Assembly (NCBI GenBank): GCA_013368445.1 | Contig: JAACJO010000008.1 | Span: 1,426,001 to 1,490,000, forward strand | Direction: 5' to 3' | DNA length: 64,000 bases | Origin: Leucocoprinus leucothites | Taxonomy: Eukaryota; Basidiomycota; Agaricomycetes; Agaricales; Agaricaceae | Shown: piece by piece, positions 44,829 to 55,318 of the stretch | Position numbering within the stretch: position 1 is the stretch's first letter | Layout of the letters: each line of letters begins with the position of its first letter | The notes under the pieces: model-generated | Databases searched by the model: none | Seen by the model: only the letters and a program-made list of their open reading frames with translations | What the model was told of the DNA's origin: nothing | Program-made: the position numbers and the translations under genes

Positions 44829-45960
44829 CAGGCCTCACCAAATCTGCACCAGCTGCGGAAGATGGGTCTAGTTCGAGGGCTGGTGCTACAAAGATTAGCA
44901 AGGGGGCGAAGAGGAGGATGAAGAAAGCGAGATCACAAGCAATGGCTGATGGAAACGGTTTGACACAGGACGCAAACGGCTCCACTACTCCAGTGATCTC
45001 GGGCGAAGATCGCGATAAAGCCAAGGCTGAAGAGATGAAATTGAGTTCGCCAAGTTCCGCGCCGGGCGACACTCAAAGCGTTTCTTCACCAAAGCCTCAG
45101 ATCACCAAAGACGCAAACTTCGTGCCAATTGTCCCACCCGAGGAGTCGCAGACCCGCCTGGATCCCAAACCAGCAAATGTTAGTGCCAACCCGAAACGTT
45201 TCCGTGGATCGACGCCAACGATACGCACGTCTGGGTTTGGCAAGAATACGGCATACTATACTGGCACTGTAACTGTTGTCTCTGTGCCAGGGCGCACCCC
45301 GGATGTCACTACTGGACACGAGGTTAGCCCCGGAGGAACTAACCCACCATCATCATCTCCGGGGAATGGAAATAACATTTCCCAGCAGCTCAACGAACGG
45401 CCAACAATTTCCTGCCCTGAAGACCAATCAAGCCCCTTCGACGTTTTCTTCAGTGAATATCCCGATTTTGATTCCGAGCGTAACCGTACCCTATCTGTGG
45501 CTACTCAGTTGAGACAACTGAGGGAGCGAGAGAGATGGTGGGGCCGACGCTTCGCCCTTTGGAATGCAGCCTTCCAGAAGTATCGACAGGCTTTAGTACT
45601 TCAATTCAACGCATCGTATGGGACTGATGCCGATGATTTGGCGACTTGGCATCGTATCCTGATGGTCATGGACGCAGGAACGCCAGGGACTGTTGATGAG
45701 TGCAAGTCGGTGAGTCATTGTGGTTGGTTATGTGAAGGAGAGTTTTCTTAAATGGGTATAAATAGCTTGTTGGATCGATGTATGTCAACCTTGTCGATCT
45801 GGTCGACGCGAGTTTGGATCCTGTGTCTATTCCGGTTGTATCAGTGTTCGAGTCGGCAGAAGCGTTGCGGCTGTACACTATCAGGACACAAAAGTACTTC
45901 CCGAAAGACCACGCTTTGGCGGGTGGTCTGCTGAATCATTTCCTTCGAGTGATTTTCTGA
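44351..45960 (+). CDS. Family X protein, member 4, with a duplicated N-terminal module
   Basis: A long first exon (to 45709) and a second exon (45766-45960). It contains a first, incomplete module (VRMYFERYPNFVYDP, LFDRLVQQNRW, VLFRQFDLS, missing the YGxDxxDLxxW part), then an (EP)6 run and a ~230-residue disordered region with basic clusters (KGAKRRMKKARS). A second, complete module follows (SPFDVFFSEYPDFD, LVLQFNASYGTDADDLATWH, VDECKS), then MYVNLVDLVDASLDP and AGGLLNHFLRVIF. The frame is open from 44324, but its first ATG is 44603, inside the first module. The real start is probably on an unseen upstream exon, possibly near the out-of-frame ATG at 44320. The ~2.5-fold length compared with members 1 and 3 comes from module fusion. 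Confidence 0.7.
44795..44832 (+). repeat. GAGCCA hexanucleotide microsatellite inside family X member 4
   Basis: Six consecutive GAGCCA units encode Glu-Pro repeats. The unit is a multiple of three, so copy-number change would alter linker length and not frame. Confidence 0.85.
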
Positions 45961-46543
45961 GGGGAGAAAGAGTCGGAGGCGATGGAGGGGGTTGAGCCAC
46001 AAACGCTGGAGTGGATTTGCGATTTACGGAAGTTGGAATATATTTGTATTTGTGCGTATTGGTACGATACTTGTTACCTGCCGATCTTGCTTGAACCCGA
46101 GCCTAACAGACTGTCCGTTTTTTACTTTCTACTGTGACTGTTCAATCGCTTGCCAAAAACTCTATTTTTGATATGTATGCTTTCAACATGAGGCGAAAGC
46201 ATGTGTTCCGTGCATGCCTTTAACTGAGCACCTTTCTCTTGAACCGTAACACTGGCTCACTATCCCGAAGCATTCTTCTGCTCATCATCAGTACTCAATC
46301 GCTCTATTGTTGCATATCAACTTGATACAATCATTCAATGCTCCTACGAATTGGAGGTAGACCCCTCTATGGACTTGCTTTCCACCTCTTTGTAGGTAGA
46401 AGGCATTCCTTCGGGAAAAGATTTTATCTGGATAACTCCAAGTGACTATTCACTTGCTATTCGTCTGCGATCGGGTGCTGACAAATGAGTGTATTCCAAG
46501 GTCCGATTCAGTCTTATATTTTCGTGGTGGAGTGGACGTCAAA
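45961..46543. other. Spacer and leader of family X member 5
   Basis: The last ~110 bp (from about 46430) align with 48330-48445 upstream of member 6, showing that members 5 and 6 arose by duplication including the promoter region. No gene is seen. Confidence 0.55.
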
Positions 46544-47543
46544 ATGAGCAATACTCTAACTGATCGTAAGAAGAAGGCGAAAGGGCCGATTAAAAACAGT
46601 TCATCTTCGACCGAATCCAAAGAGAGCACGCAAGGAAAACATACATCTAAGGGCCAGAATTCCACACAAGCGAAAGTCAAGTCTACTTTTCCGGAAAGCG
46701 CACCAAGGATGGCTGTTACGAAACAGACTAGGAAGAAACGGCCCCCCGCAACACTACCCGCAGCCGCTACACCCGCCGCACCTAGTGCTTCATCGTGAAT
46801 ACCTCTTTGATTGTGCGGGGCTTCGTTGTTGATACCCATACACCTTCTCTAGGTCAATTCTTGTTACGCACTCTAACATCGCTAAATCACCCTCGGCAGA
46901 CGAACCTCTTAAAAGCTTCTTTACGAGTTTCATCGGGTTTGAATACAAGTCAAAAGAGCCAGCGGCAACACAAATGGTCAGGTTGAGGAAATTTCTAGAG
47001 AACGCTTATAACAAAAAAGACAAAACGATAAGGGAAGAAGTTTTCGAGGATGCCAAGCAGCGTTATAACACTGCGCACGTTCGCCAATTCCACAGATCAT
47101 ATGGAAGAGATGAAGATGATTTGGTGGCTTGGCACAAGCTGTTACGACGCTGTGGAATCACACCCCTCCCTGGGACTCCAAAAGAGTGCAAAAAGGTCAG
47201 TATCAAGCGCCGCGGCTTTCTTGTGCATTAGTTCTCTGTGCTCATTTCGATATCATTGCATCAGATTGTGAAAAGAATGTTCATTAACCTTGTTGATCTA
47301 AACGATGCCCGTCACGACCCTAACCGCAAAATCAAACATTTCGACACAGAGTATCAATTGAGTGAATACACTCACAAAAGCAAAAAATACTTTCCGAGGG
47401 ATCATCCCGAGGCAGGCACTCTTATCAAATATCTATTCCGAGACATCTACCATCCAGGCAGGCGCCCATATCGGGTCAGGAGTACAATGAGCGTCAAGTC
47501 GTTGAGGCGTAAGGGAAGCAAGGCACAGGGAAAATGGTGGTGA
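46544..47543 (+). CDS. Family X protein, member 5, three exons with a basic N-terminal extension
   Basis: Exons 46544-46794, 46853-47195 and 47265-47543. Exon 1 encodes a Lys/Ser-rich disordered extension (MSNTLTDRKKKAKGPIKNS) that contains AVTKQTRKKRPPA. Exons 2 and 3 hold the family module: PLKSFFTSFIGFEYK, VRQFHRSYGRDEDDLVAWH, KECKK, intron, IVKRMFINLVDLNDARHDP, YQLSEYTHKSKKYFPR, LIKYLFRDIYHPG and a basic tail. The family intron follows the CK motif as in all members, and the extra 5' intron is shared only with member 6. Intact as far as seen. Confidence 0.8.
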
Positions 47544-48445
47544 CCGTGTCTGATTGCGGACAAAGCTAGATGGTTATTGTCAATTGTTAGGCTGCATTTT
47601 TGACTTGGAATTGCGGACGGGACTTGGACCTTGTTGTGCGGAATATTTCAGCCTTGAACCAGGGAATGTGTTGAGCGAGGAGAGTTACGTTATGTAGAGG
47701 ATCTTGCGGTACAAACTTGAAGATATTGCACAGGTCCTCGACGTAAATCGGTCTCCTCGAGCCACCCGAAAAGCCTGATCCAAGTCCATGCTTTGAGTCA
47801 CAGAATCCTTCCAAAGCCACTCCATAGACTGCCAATGTACTGTCTTGCCGTTTGGTCAGCTTGCCACAGAGAAAAGGAGCGCTGGCCATAATAACATCCT
47901 ACACGGAGTCGTGGCATTATATGATCTTTCTTTTCGAAGATCTTTAACCAAGGACCTTGAGTCTCTAGGCGAAGTAGCTGATCCTCCTGTGAGTAAGCTA
48001 GAGTTAGATATTGCGAAAGATCATAACAGAAGATAATGAAAGATAATGAGACAGAATCCGGGCAAGTAGAAACCGCGATTTGCGGGCCCTGAAGGTGATA
48101 TTTTTGGCTTAAAGTATTTGTCTATATTTGGTTTCTCGATTCAGCAGCCTTCGAACTGTACTGACTTGCCATTTTCGTTTCGTCTTTCTGATCATCACAC
48201 CAGTCGGTCAAAGTCTACTGCTGTATGTCTGCACTGTATGACGTTGCCTCAAGCACGAGCAAAAACTCTCTTTAGTCTTCTTCTTCAGCCATCAATACGC
48301 GGACTGCGCGTCTTGAGCAAGAGAACATACCTCGATACCTCCAAGTGGCTATCCACTCGCTGTCCACTCTTCGCAATCACTCGTGCTTATTGCTGCTCAT
48401 AGGCATTCATCAGTCTTATATTCTCGTAGTAGAGAACGGGTCAAG
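47544..48445. other. Spacer between family X members 5 and 6
   Basis: Holds the weak minus-strand frame at 47587-47889 and otherwise short frames. The last ~110 bp are the duplicated leader shared with member 5. Confidence 0.45.
47587..47889 (-). CDS. Small hypothetical open frame
   Basis: A 100-codon frame with a true ATG at 47889. Its composition is protein-like (LGSGFSGGSRRPIYVEDLC, FKFVPQDPLHNVTLLAQH), but I recognise no family, no signal peptide and no paralog in the window. It lies opposite to the family X array. It could be a decayed fragment of a larger gene or chance. Confidence 0.25.
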   Translation of the reverse strand: MASAPFLCGKLTKRQDSTLAVYGVALEGFCDSKHGLGSGFSGGSRRPIYVEDLCNIFKFVPQDPLHNVTLLAQHIPWFKAEIFRTTRSKSRPQFQVKNAA

Positions 48446-49486
48446 ACGTTCAGCACCCTCGATTCCCCAAAAGATGGAACCTCGAAATGGAAGAATGTCA
48501 ATTCATCTTCATCCTCAAAATCGGAGTCAAATGTTTCCTTAAACGCAGCAAAAAAGCGTACATCTGGTAGCAAACACACAGTGCTTAAGTCTGCTAAACA
48601 TATGCGTCCAGAAAAGACATCAAGGGGTGCCGGGAAATCGGCCTGGATGAAGGCACTCCTCTCAGCGGCTCCCGTGAAAGCTGCCACCAATAACAATAAC
48701 ACATTGTAAGTCTTTGTTCTACACAGATGCCTTATGACTGGCTCTAATATCCTTTGAATGTTCAGGCTGACCAAGGCCTTCGAGATCCCTGTGAACTCGG
48801 AGAAGGAAATCCCGGAATCGGCTTCAACAGTCGAACCACTCGAAAGCTTCTTTACAAGTTTTAAAGGGTTCGAGTACCACCCCAACGAGCCAGCATCAGC
48901 ACAGTGGAAGAGGTTCACGTCCCACTTTTTGAGGGTCAAAAAAGCACAGCGGAACCAAAAAAGGGAATTCTTACGGCTCGAGGACCTGTACGATACCGCC
49001 CTCGTTCGTCAGTTTCAAGAATCGTATGGAACGGATCTAGATGATTTGGCGGCCTGGCATAAAATCTATCAACATTTGGAGATCCCAGAGCTTCCTGAAA
49101 CTGCATACTTGTGTAAGAGGGTGCGTAGTGATTGCCGTTTCCATCCGACCTGCTTGTCCCTTATACTCATTTCGATATTATCACATTAGAGCCTAAAAAC
49201 GCAGAAAATATACTTCAATCTTGTTGATCTTATAGACGTTCGACATAACCCTACTCAGAAAGTCGAACAATTCTCTAAAAAACAGCAAGTGGTTAATTAT
49301 AGTCGGATGAAAGGAAACCGATTTCCTACGATACACGAGGAGTCGGGTAGTATTCTTAAATGTCTGTTAAAGCACCTTCACCGCCGTCCAAAGCGCTCAA
49401 ATGCTCCCCCAATACGGCTAGGAAACGAACAAAGGCCATGGTGGAGGGACCAAAGAGTCAGAAATGGAATGGCCGCCTGTAACTAG
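48446..49486 (+). pseudogene. Family X member 6, start codon changed to ACG
   Basis: Same three-exon layout as member 5. The first exon aligns with that of member 5 upstream and downstream, but the ATG position reads ACG at 48446-48448. The next in-frame ATG is at 48602, which would remove about half of the basic extension and leave the module intact. The module is complete: PLESFFTSFKGFEYHP, LVRQFQESYGTDLDDLAAWH, YLCKR, intron, IYFNLVDLIDVRHNPT, ILKCLLKHLHRRPKRS. The usual SKYTxxxxKxFPR block is divergent (VNYSRMKGNRFPT). It may be a start-loss allele using the internal ATG, a gene with a non-AUG start, or an early pseudogene. Confidence 0.6.
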
Positions 49487-50718
49487 GTTCCGGGAGTTTT
49501 CAGTAATCGCACTTGTTTTTCGCGATTGCTACTTTCGACATGGATCTTGTTAACACAGATTGTGTATAGGGACCACTCGGGTTTTTTATCTTTCTACTAG
49601 ACGGCAGCAGTTGATGACATTGCGAATCTACTGTTAACTTCAAGAGCTCAATCAGATCACTTGAAAAGATGGGAAAAGCTTTATGTAGTTCCACCACTGG
49701 CCAGTAAGTTCGTAGGCTAGATCCAGGCTATTATTCATTCCCTCCCATTGAGCATACCGTGACACCCCGACAAATCAATGATACATCTCCGAGATCATGC
49801 TGCGGCATTTTCGAGCGCAAATGTTGATAATCAGGCGTACTTAAGAAAAGGCCAAGCTTTTAATGTTTCTAATGTGTTTGACGGTGTTTATTTGGAGCCG
49901 AGTCCACAACGTAAACAATCTGGAACCCAGTCGTTGCTTTTGTACCACCATCACCAACGCAAATGCACGCCCTGTCTTCTGCAATCGTCTTTGTTGTTTT
50001 CGAACGTACACCGTTCAAAGAGCGAACAAGACATTAATGCATTACCACATGTCCCCGTTTGCTCATCTCGGCTTCACGGCAACTCAAAATAACACATAGC
50101 TTCCCACGACGGGGGTAGCTCTGCTCCGATTTCGCTCATGAACTCGAGGAACAAGACTTAGGAACAAGGAACAGCTGTTTTCTTTGCCCTGCATATCGCC
50201 TTCAGGGTGGCTACCCCCTTTCTTCGCAATTTCCTTTGACTCGCTTCGGACATTTGCGATTTTTGCATTCGCTAACAAGGACAAAATGGGGGATGAGTTT
50301 ATGAAAGTGATGATCAGTCAAGTGATGTCAATTGATTCTATCAAATTTTCTGTGACATGCATACTGACGCATAATCCTGTTCTTGGGTCCTAAAGACATT
50401 CGGAGGCGGTTCTTCTTGCGTTGCTGTCTATCCGTCTCACTTAGCTTAACAGTCTTTGACTCCCACCATCAAAGATACATCATTCCACGTTACCGACGCT
50501 TCGCGCCCACAAGTCACGGGCTTCATACCACTGCCCAACTTGACAACAGCCTTGTCCGCGGCTCCTTCGCACTTGGACCATAACCTCTCGGTGAGATTGC
50601 ACTTTCGTACGAGGGTAATGAGCTTTTCATTACCCCTCTTAAGCTCAGAACCAAAAGGCTGATGAAATTCTAGATACGCCCACCGTATATCATCTCCAGC
50701 CCCCATCCTGAGCGCCCA
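49487..50718. other. 1.2 kb without a recognisable gene
   Basis: Several short frames on both strands, none with family resemblance or good exon boundaries. It contains the upstream region of the F-box gene at 50719. Confidence 0.45.
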
Positions 50719-52689
50719 ATGACGACCTACCTGTACCCCCGCAACCTCGGCAACACTACTCATTTCCGAGATCGCGGAGATGACGCGATGGATGTTGAGT
50801 CCTCCAGTGGGGAGTCCATCATCTCGTCAGCACGGTCGCAGACTCTGTCGGGCACCGGTAGTCCGACGCCTGGGCCACAAATACCCTTCCTACCCTCCTT
50901 CACAGCTCGTAGTGGTTCTGCCTCTGCGTCAGTCGTCGGTAGTGACAGTCAGCCAGTGCAACGTATAACAACTCTTCTCACTTGCGGCAACTGCTCGCAT
51001 GACGTCGTACTCTCTGGCCCATTGCTTACATCAAAACTTCTCGTACCTTCTACTCCAGTGCCCCACATCCTATATACAAACTCCTCTCCTTCAACGCCTA
51101 CGGAGGAATCCGAGATACATTCGTACATACAGCACACGAACAAAGCTATTGCTCAGCTCAACTGGGAAATTGCCCGTACGAATGCAATCCTGGAGATGCT
51201 TGCACTGGAGAGAGAGAAATTGGTTGACTTGGTCGAGGAGCACAAGGCTCTGTTGAGTCCTTGGAGGAGAATGCCAGCGGATATTCTGCAGGAAATATTT
51301 AGGAGATGCGAGAAAGGTCGTGGTGGTCTTAGCACTTCGATTACTGGAAGCACGGACGCTGATACTTGCATACCGGAAGTACCGGACCCGTTCGACCTAA
51401 CATCTGGTCCACTCCTCCTTAGCCAGGTCTGTAAAGAGTGGCGCGCTCAAGCCTTCAAAATGCCAGAACTGTGGTCAAACATTCGCATTCGTATTGGTCG
51501 TGGCGAACTCCAAGAATCTCGACGACTACCACTCATTCATGCCTGGCTCGAGCGATCAACCAACCATCCTCTGACTGTTTGCATGGTCGAACGTTCTCCT
51601 CGCTCCCCGGTATACAACTCCGACTCCCGTAATCTTGCTGTTGGAATGCTATTGGGCACCGTAAGACGCTGGAAACGGCTATACCTTGCCCTTCATTCCC
51701 AAACTCCACACTGGGGTTTATTCGCAAACCTGAAAGGGATGCATATGCCACTGCTTGAACATTGTACGGTCGTCACTCCGCGTGAAGATACGAACACGCC
51801 GGCTGATGCGTCTCATCCATCCGAAGTGTTGATCAATTTACTTTCTGGAGCGGCGGCATTAAAGGAATTGAGGTTGGATTTCAACGTTACTATACTGGGC
51901 CTCCAATTCCCTCGGAAGTCAATAACAAGCCTTGACCTGTATACCCTGACGAAGGATCGTTCAATACCCATTCCCATGGTCTTCGAGACCTTATATCACT
52001 GTCCGAACCTATGTTCACTAAAAGTCCGGTGCCACGTAGCTGCACCTTTCTTCCCTTCCTCACCCGTTTACCATACCAACCTCAGGTCTCTGGACCTCTC
52101 AATTGACACCGAATCTGGACCAGGTGCAGAATCACTCTTGACTCACCTGTCACCTCCAAACCTTACCCACCTCACCGTATCCACGCCGGAAACAGACTGG
52201 GATCAAGATTCAATTATGGGTTTTATTGCGAGGTGCGGAGAGATTAAAGAATTCAAGGTCAGGTGCAAGAACCTAGATAACAGGTTGTTACTGGAGATAT
52301 TGGGGTGTGAGAGGATGAAAACGGTGGAGGCTTTAGCGTTGGATTTAGGGTTGGGCGTGACGAATGATCTACTTGTGGATCTATCTGTTCCTACTTCACC
52401 TCCCGATGGAGGAGCACCACAGCGAGTACTGGCACCCAAGTTGAAATCGTTTGAAATTGGAGGGCGACTGTTCATTTCTCCAGATGACTTCCTTTCATTC
52501 GTCACTTCCAGACAGTATCCTATGTCGCCCAATACGTACGAAGTGGAGGTTTTGGATGAGATCGTGGTGGACTGTGATGCGTTAGTTTATGGATTCATGA
52601 GTCCGTATATAGTGGAACAGTTGGATGAGCTTAGATGGTGGGGCTTGAGAGTGAGTTTCAGGGAGAGTGGACGTCTCGTGTATCCCTAG
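50719..52689 (+). CDS. F-box protein with coiled-coil and leucine-rich C-terminal region
   Basis: An intronless gene of 656 codons with a true ATG. The first ~150 residues are Ser/Thr/Pro-rich and include a Cys pair (LTCGNCSHDV). A coiled-coil helix (TNKAIAQLNWEIARTNAILE to REKLVDLVEEHKALL) leads directly into the F-box-like segment SPWRRMPADILQEIFRRC and LLLSQVCKEWRAQAFKMPEL, then W(S)NIRIRI. The remaining ~380 residues contain leucine-rich strands (LKELRLDFNV, LCSLKVRCHV, LRSLDLSID, LTHLTVSTPE). This coiled-coil/F-box/LRR layout is very common in mushrooms, where it forms large families of predicted SCF adaptors. It is unrelated in its C-terminal part to the tandem F-box genes at 20.5-26.4 kb. 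Confidence 0.88.
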   Translation: MTTYLYPRNLGNTTHFRDRGDDAMDVESSSGESIISSARSQTLSGTGSPTPGPQIPFLPSFTARSGSASASVVGSDSQPVQRITTLLTCGNCSHDVVLSGPLLTSKLLVPSTPVPHILYTNSSPSTPTEESEIHSYIQHTNKAIAQLNWEIARTNAILEMLALEREKLVDLVEEHKALLSPWRRMPADILQEIFRRCEKGRGGLSTSITGSTDADTCIPEVPDPFDLTSGPLLLSQVCKEWRAQAFKMPELWSNIRIRIGRGELQESRRLPLIHAWLERSTNHPLTVCMVERSPRSPVYNSDSRNLAVGMLLGTVRRWKRLYLALHSQTPHWGLFANLKGMHMPLLEHCTVVTPREDTNTPADASHPSEVLINLLSGAAALKELRLDFNVTILGLQFPRKSITSLDLYTLTKDRSIPIPMVFETLYHCPNLCSLKVRCHVAAPFFPSSPVYHTNLRSLDLSIDTESGPGAESLLTHLSPPNLTHLTVSTPETDWDQDSIMGFIARCGEIKEFKVRCKNLDNRLLLEILGCERMKTVEALALDLGLGVTNDLLVDLSVPTSPPDGGAPQRVLAPKLKSFEIGGRLFISPDDFLSFVTSRQYPMSPNTYEVEVLDEIVVDCDALVYGFMSPYIVEQLDELRWWGLRVSFRESGRLVYP

Positions 52690-53484
52690 AACGTTCGCAT
52701 CGGGAGTAATTTATTGGTATGTCTTGTTTTTAGCTGTGTATATCCTGGTGTAATATAGTTTAGCAGATATTTCTTACATAGGATCTCTTTGGGCATTTGA
52801 AGTCCATGCAGCACATTTCGCGAGCTTGAGATTAACCGCTATTGAACCAGCTGATCTATCACGTGAACTTAGTGCCGTCCCTCCTCCCGCGAAATGACGT
52901 ACCTTGTTCCCAGACCGAAGATTATTGCGAGACATCGGACTATTTCACGAGGCAAACCTGAGCCAACAAGGACCTCTATGTAGACTCAATGGTTGACATG
53001 GGTAAAACCCAGGGTCTCGTCGGTGATGTTGACTACCCGTGGTTTAACTATAAAGGTTTTACAGAGGAGCATCAACTCTTGGGTGGAGCCTGAAAGAGGA
53101 TGGTGTTGATAAGTGGTGAAACGGATGCTGTTCAATTTTGGAGTGGGACGAAGCGTTCCCGTAATGCATTGACTTGAAACTCCAGACGAACTTAGCAAAG
53201 AGTACCGAATGTACAGCTACTAGCAGTCGTCGTGACATCTCCCAGGTGAAAAATTCGATTACGTCTGGTCCCCCGAGGAATCATGTAGACAAGGTTTGTC
53301 GTGTTCAACTTTAAGCCTGTTCGGCGCGTTCATACTATGACCACTGAAACCACTTGGCTAGCATGCCGTACTATGGCATTTTTCCCAAGCGGCCGCCTCA
53401 GTCGGGCTTTACTCACTTTCGTGATTCTCGACCGATCGCATTATCAGCTAGTGTCATGTAAATAATGTCAACGAATTTCGTGTG
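52690..53484. other. Intergenic, no gene seen
   Basis: No coding frame with family resemblance; a minus-strand 70-codon frame (53198-52986) is unsupported. Confidence 0.45.
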
Positions 53485-53494
53485 TATATATAAA
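53485..53494 (+). promoter_or_regulatory. TATA box of the CWxCC secreted gene at 53702
   Basis: TATATATAAA about 215 bp before the ATG. The leader between them contains a plausible intron (donor GTGAGT near 53548, acceptor near 53601), so the mature leader would be shorter. Confidence 0.6.
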
Positions 53495-53701
53495 GAAGGA
53501 ACGGAGCCTTTGGCAAATGGTTGAAGCACATCCCCAACTTCTTCCCGGTGAGTGTCCATGTTAGTCTGTCTGCCCCATCCCTAACCAATGATCTCCTTCA
53601 TAGCTCATCGACTTAGTAGCTCACAAGCCTCAATCGTAGGCGGAGGTTCCCCTTTCAAGCTGAAGCTCTGACCCACTTAGTTTACAGGACCGCGCCCCAG
53701 G

Positions 53702-53914
53702 ATGAAAGCCGACCTCTCAAACATCCTCACCACCCTCCTGTTCATTACGACTCTCGGCTCTGCCACCCCAGTTCCTGATACCGCAGAGTCAGAGACAATA
53801 CCGTCGACCTGTCAGTTCTTGTGTCTCCCAGAGCCAGATCCGAGTCGGTGTGCACCAGGGTGGTTCCCTAGACACAAAGGTGTTTGTTGGACTTGTTGCT
53901 CCTCGCTTGCATGA
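53702..53914 (+). CDS. CWxCC small secreted protein 1
   Basis: Seventy codons in one exon. The N-terminus is a signal peptide (MKADLSNILTTLLFITTLGSA), followed by a short Thr/Glu-rich pro-region (TPVPDTAESETIP) and a six-Cys core with spacing C-x3-C-x8-C-x11-C-W-T-C-C. Gene length, signal peptide, cysteine density and a TATA box fit a secreted effector-like or defence-like peptide. The sequence at the signal-peptide end (TLGSATPVPDT) is nearly repeated in the gene at 54748 (TLGSANPIPDT), proving common origin. The family is not known to me. Confidence 0.82.
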   Translation: MKADLSNILTTLLFITTLGSATPVPDTAESETIPSTCQFLCLPEPDPSRCAPGWFPRHKGVCWTCCSSLA

Positions 53915-54747
53915 AAAGAGGTCAGTTCCGCATTACATTCGTCCGGCTGCGAAAGTTGTGCTCAACGAATTATACCGCAGGCTCGACATTTCCTTTAGAT
54001 GTCGGTCGTTTGGTCAATTGACTTTGGACAAATCGGACATCTGGAAAGGACCCACAGTCGAATACTAGATGTTTTGTAATAAGACGGGAATATACTGGCA
54101 TCTATAAGCTATGGCAGAAATCCCTGAAAGGCTCGCGAGAATTTCGAACTGTATGTTGCCTAGAAAATCCAAGGATAAGGCCATTTCGGGAAAGGCAAAG
54201 AGATATGGCGATACGTTGGTTCGGTGATAAGAGCGCTTATCATTTACCGAACGCGGTTATTTAATGCTACTAGAGAGGTTGACTTTCGGGACTTCCCCCG
54301 CCCACTCGACAGCACTTGCAGACTATTTGACAAGCATAACATCTGTTTGACTTTCTACAGCCAACGCTGAAACGACTTGGCTCCTGTCATGCCGTTAACA
54401 TTTAGTTTTCAGATGGTAATCCCCACCCGTCAAGCTGGTCACATTCTCGTGTTTTGCCACCTGTCATAGACTAACTCGTATTCATTGCACAGCCCATGGT
54501 GTGGAGACAATGACAAAAATCATGGTTGGGAGGATATATAGCAGAATACCCTTAGATATTGGTACTATAGGGTCCTTTACAATCAGTAATAATCCAGTAA
54601 GCCCCATCGTACTCGCTTAACTGACCATTGTGTCTGACGAAGGTGCCTTTACCTAGAGCATATAACTACAGTGAGGCAAAATATTCTGAGTCGTTATACA
54701 TAGATCTCATAGACCTGATTGAACAGACAACAGGAGCCCACATAACG
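53915..54747. other. Spacer between CWxCC genes 1 and 2
   Basis: No further Cys-rich frame was found on either strand. A TATA-like GGATATATAGC at about 54531 lies ~215 bp before the next ATG, the same distance as at gene 1. Confidence 0.5.
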
Positions 54748-54945
54748 ATGAACTTGAAAATCTTCTCTTCATTCACGGCTTTCCTCGTATTTTCGACCCT
54801 CGGTTCCGCAAACCCCATTCCAGATACCGAATCCATTTCTTGCCAGCCAGCTTGCCTCAAGCCATTTCCTAAATGTCAACTCGGATTGATGCCGAGGCCC
54901 CAGGATAATGGTTGTTGGGCTTGTTGCTATCCGTTCGGGGCCTGA
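54748..54945 (+). CDS. CWxCC small secreted protein 2
   Basis: Sixty-five codons. The ATG at 54748 was chosen because it opens a clean signal peptide (MNLKIFSSFTAFLVFSTLGSA); the upstream in-frame extension has no hydrophobic start. The pro-region NPIPDTES matches gene 1. The core has spacing C-x3-C-x6-C-x12-C-W-A-C-C, rich in Pro and ending YPFGA. No pairs of basic residues for Kex2 cleavage are obvious. It is a tandem paralog of 53702-53914 in the same orientation. Confidence 0.83.
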   Translation: MNLKIFSSFTAFLVFSTLGSANPIPDTESISCQPACLKPFPKCQLGLMPRPQDNGCWACCYPFGA

Positions 54946-55318
54946 TTGAAACAGTTGTCTATATGGTTGTGTGATAATAGATCGGATTTTCTCGATATCT
55001 GGAATAAAGTATTGAGAATCTAGCGTCTAGCTGACTCTGGTGGCGACCAGAAGAGAGATGCGGCTTGATCCAATACCCTACCTCGCCATGTTGTGAACAC
55101 GTTCGCCCTTCAATGCAAATGGCCCATCATATCCTGCTAGGGAGTCGTGTCAACTCATCAAGCACAGTTGACGTGATTCCGTAGACCGGGAGGTAGCTGA
55201 GGAATGCAACTGGCTTATTTGTGTTAGTGTTCCAAAATTAGTATTCAACAAACACTGCTGTTACTTAGTCACTGTCGATATTCCCCTCGGCGAATCATCC
55301 AACGTAGAGTGAGTGGAC
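54946..55318. other. Spacer between small secreted genes 2 and 3
   Basis: About 0.37 kb, no gene seen. Confidence 0.45.

Noticed and set aside
44795..44832. GAGCCA repeat as a CRISPR-like or origin repeat
   Set aside because: It is an in-frame coding microsatellite giving Glu-Pro repeats.
54676..54738. SLYIDLIDLIE reading that resembles the family X INLIDLID motif
   Set aside because: Only about ten residues match, none of the flanking family blocks are present, and it lies in the leader of a small secreted gene.
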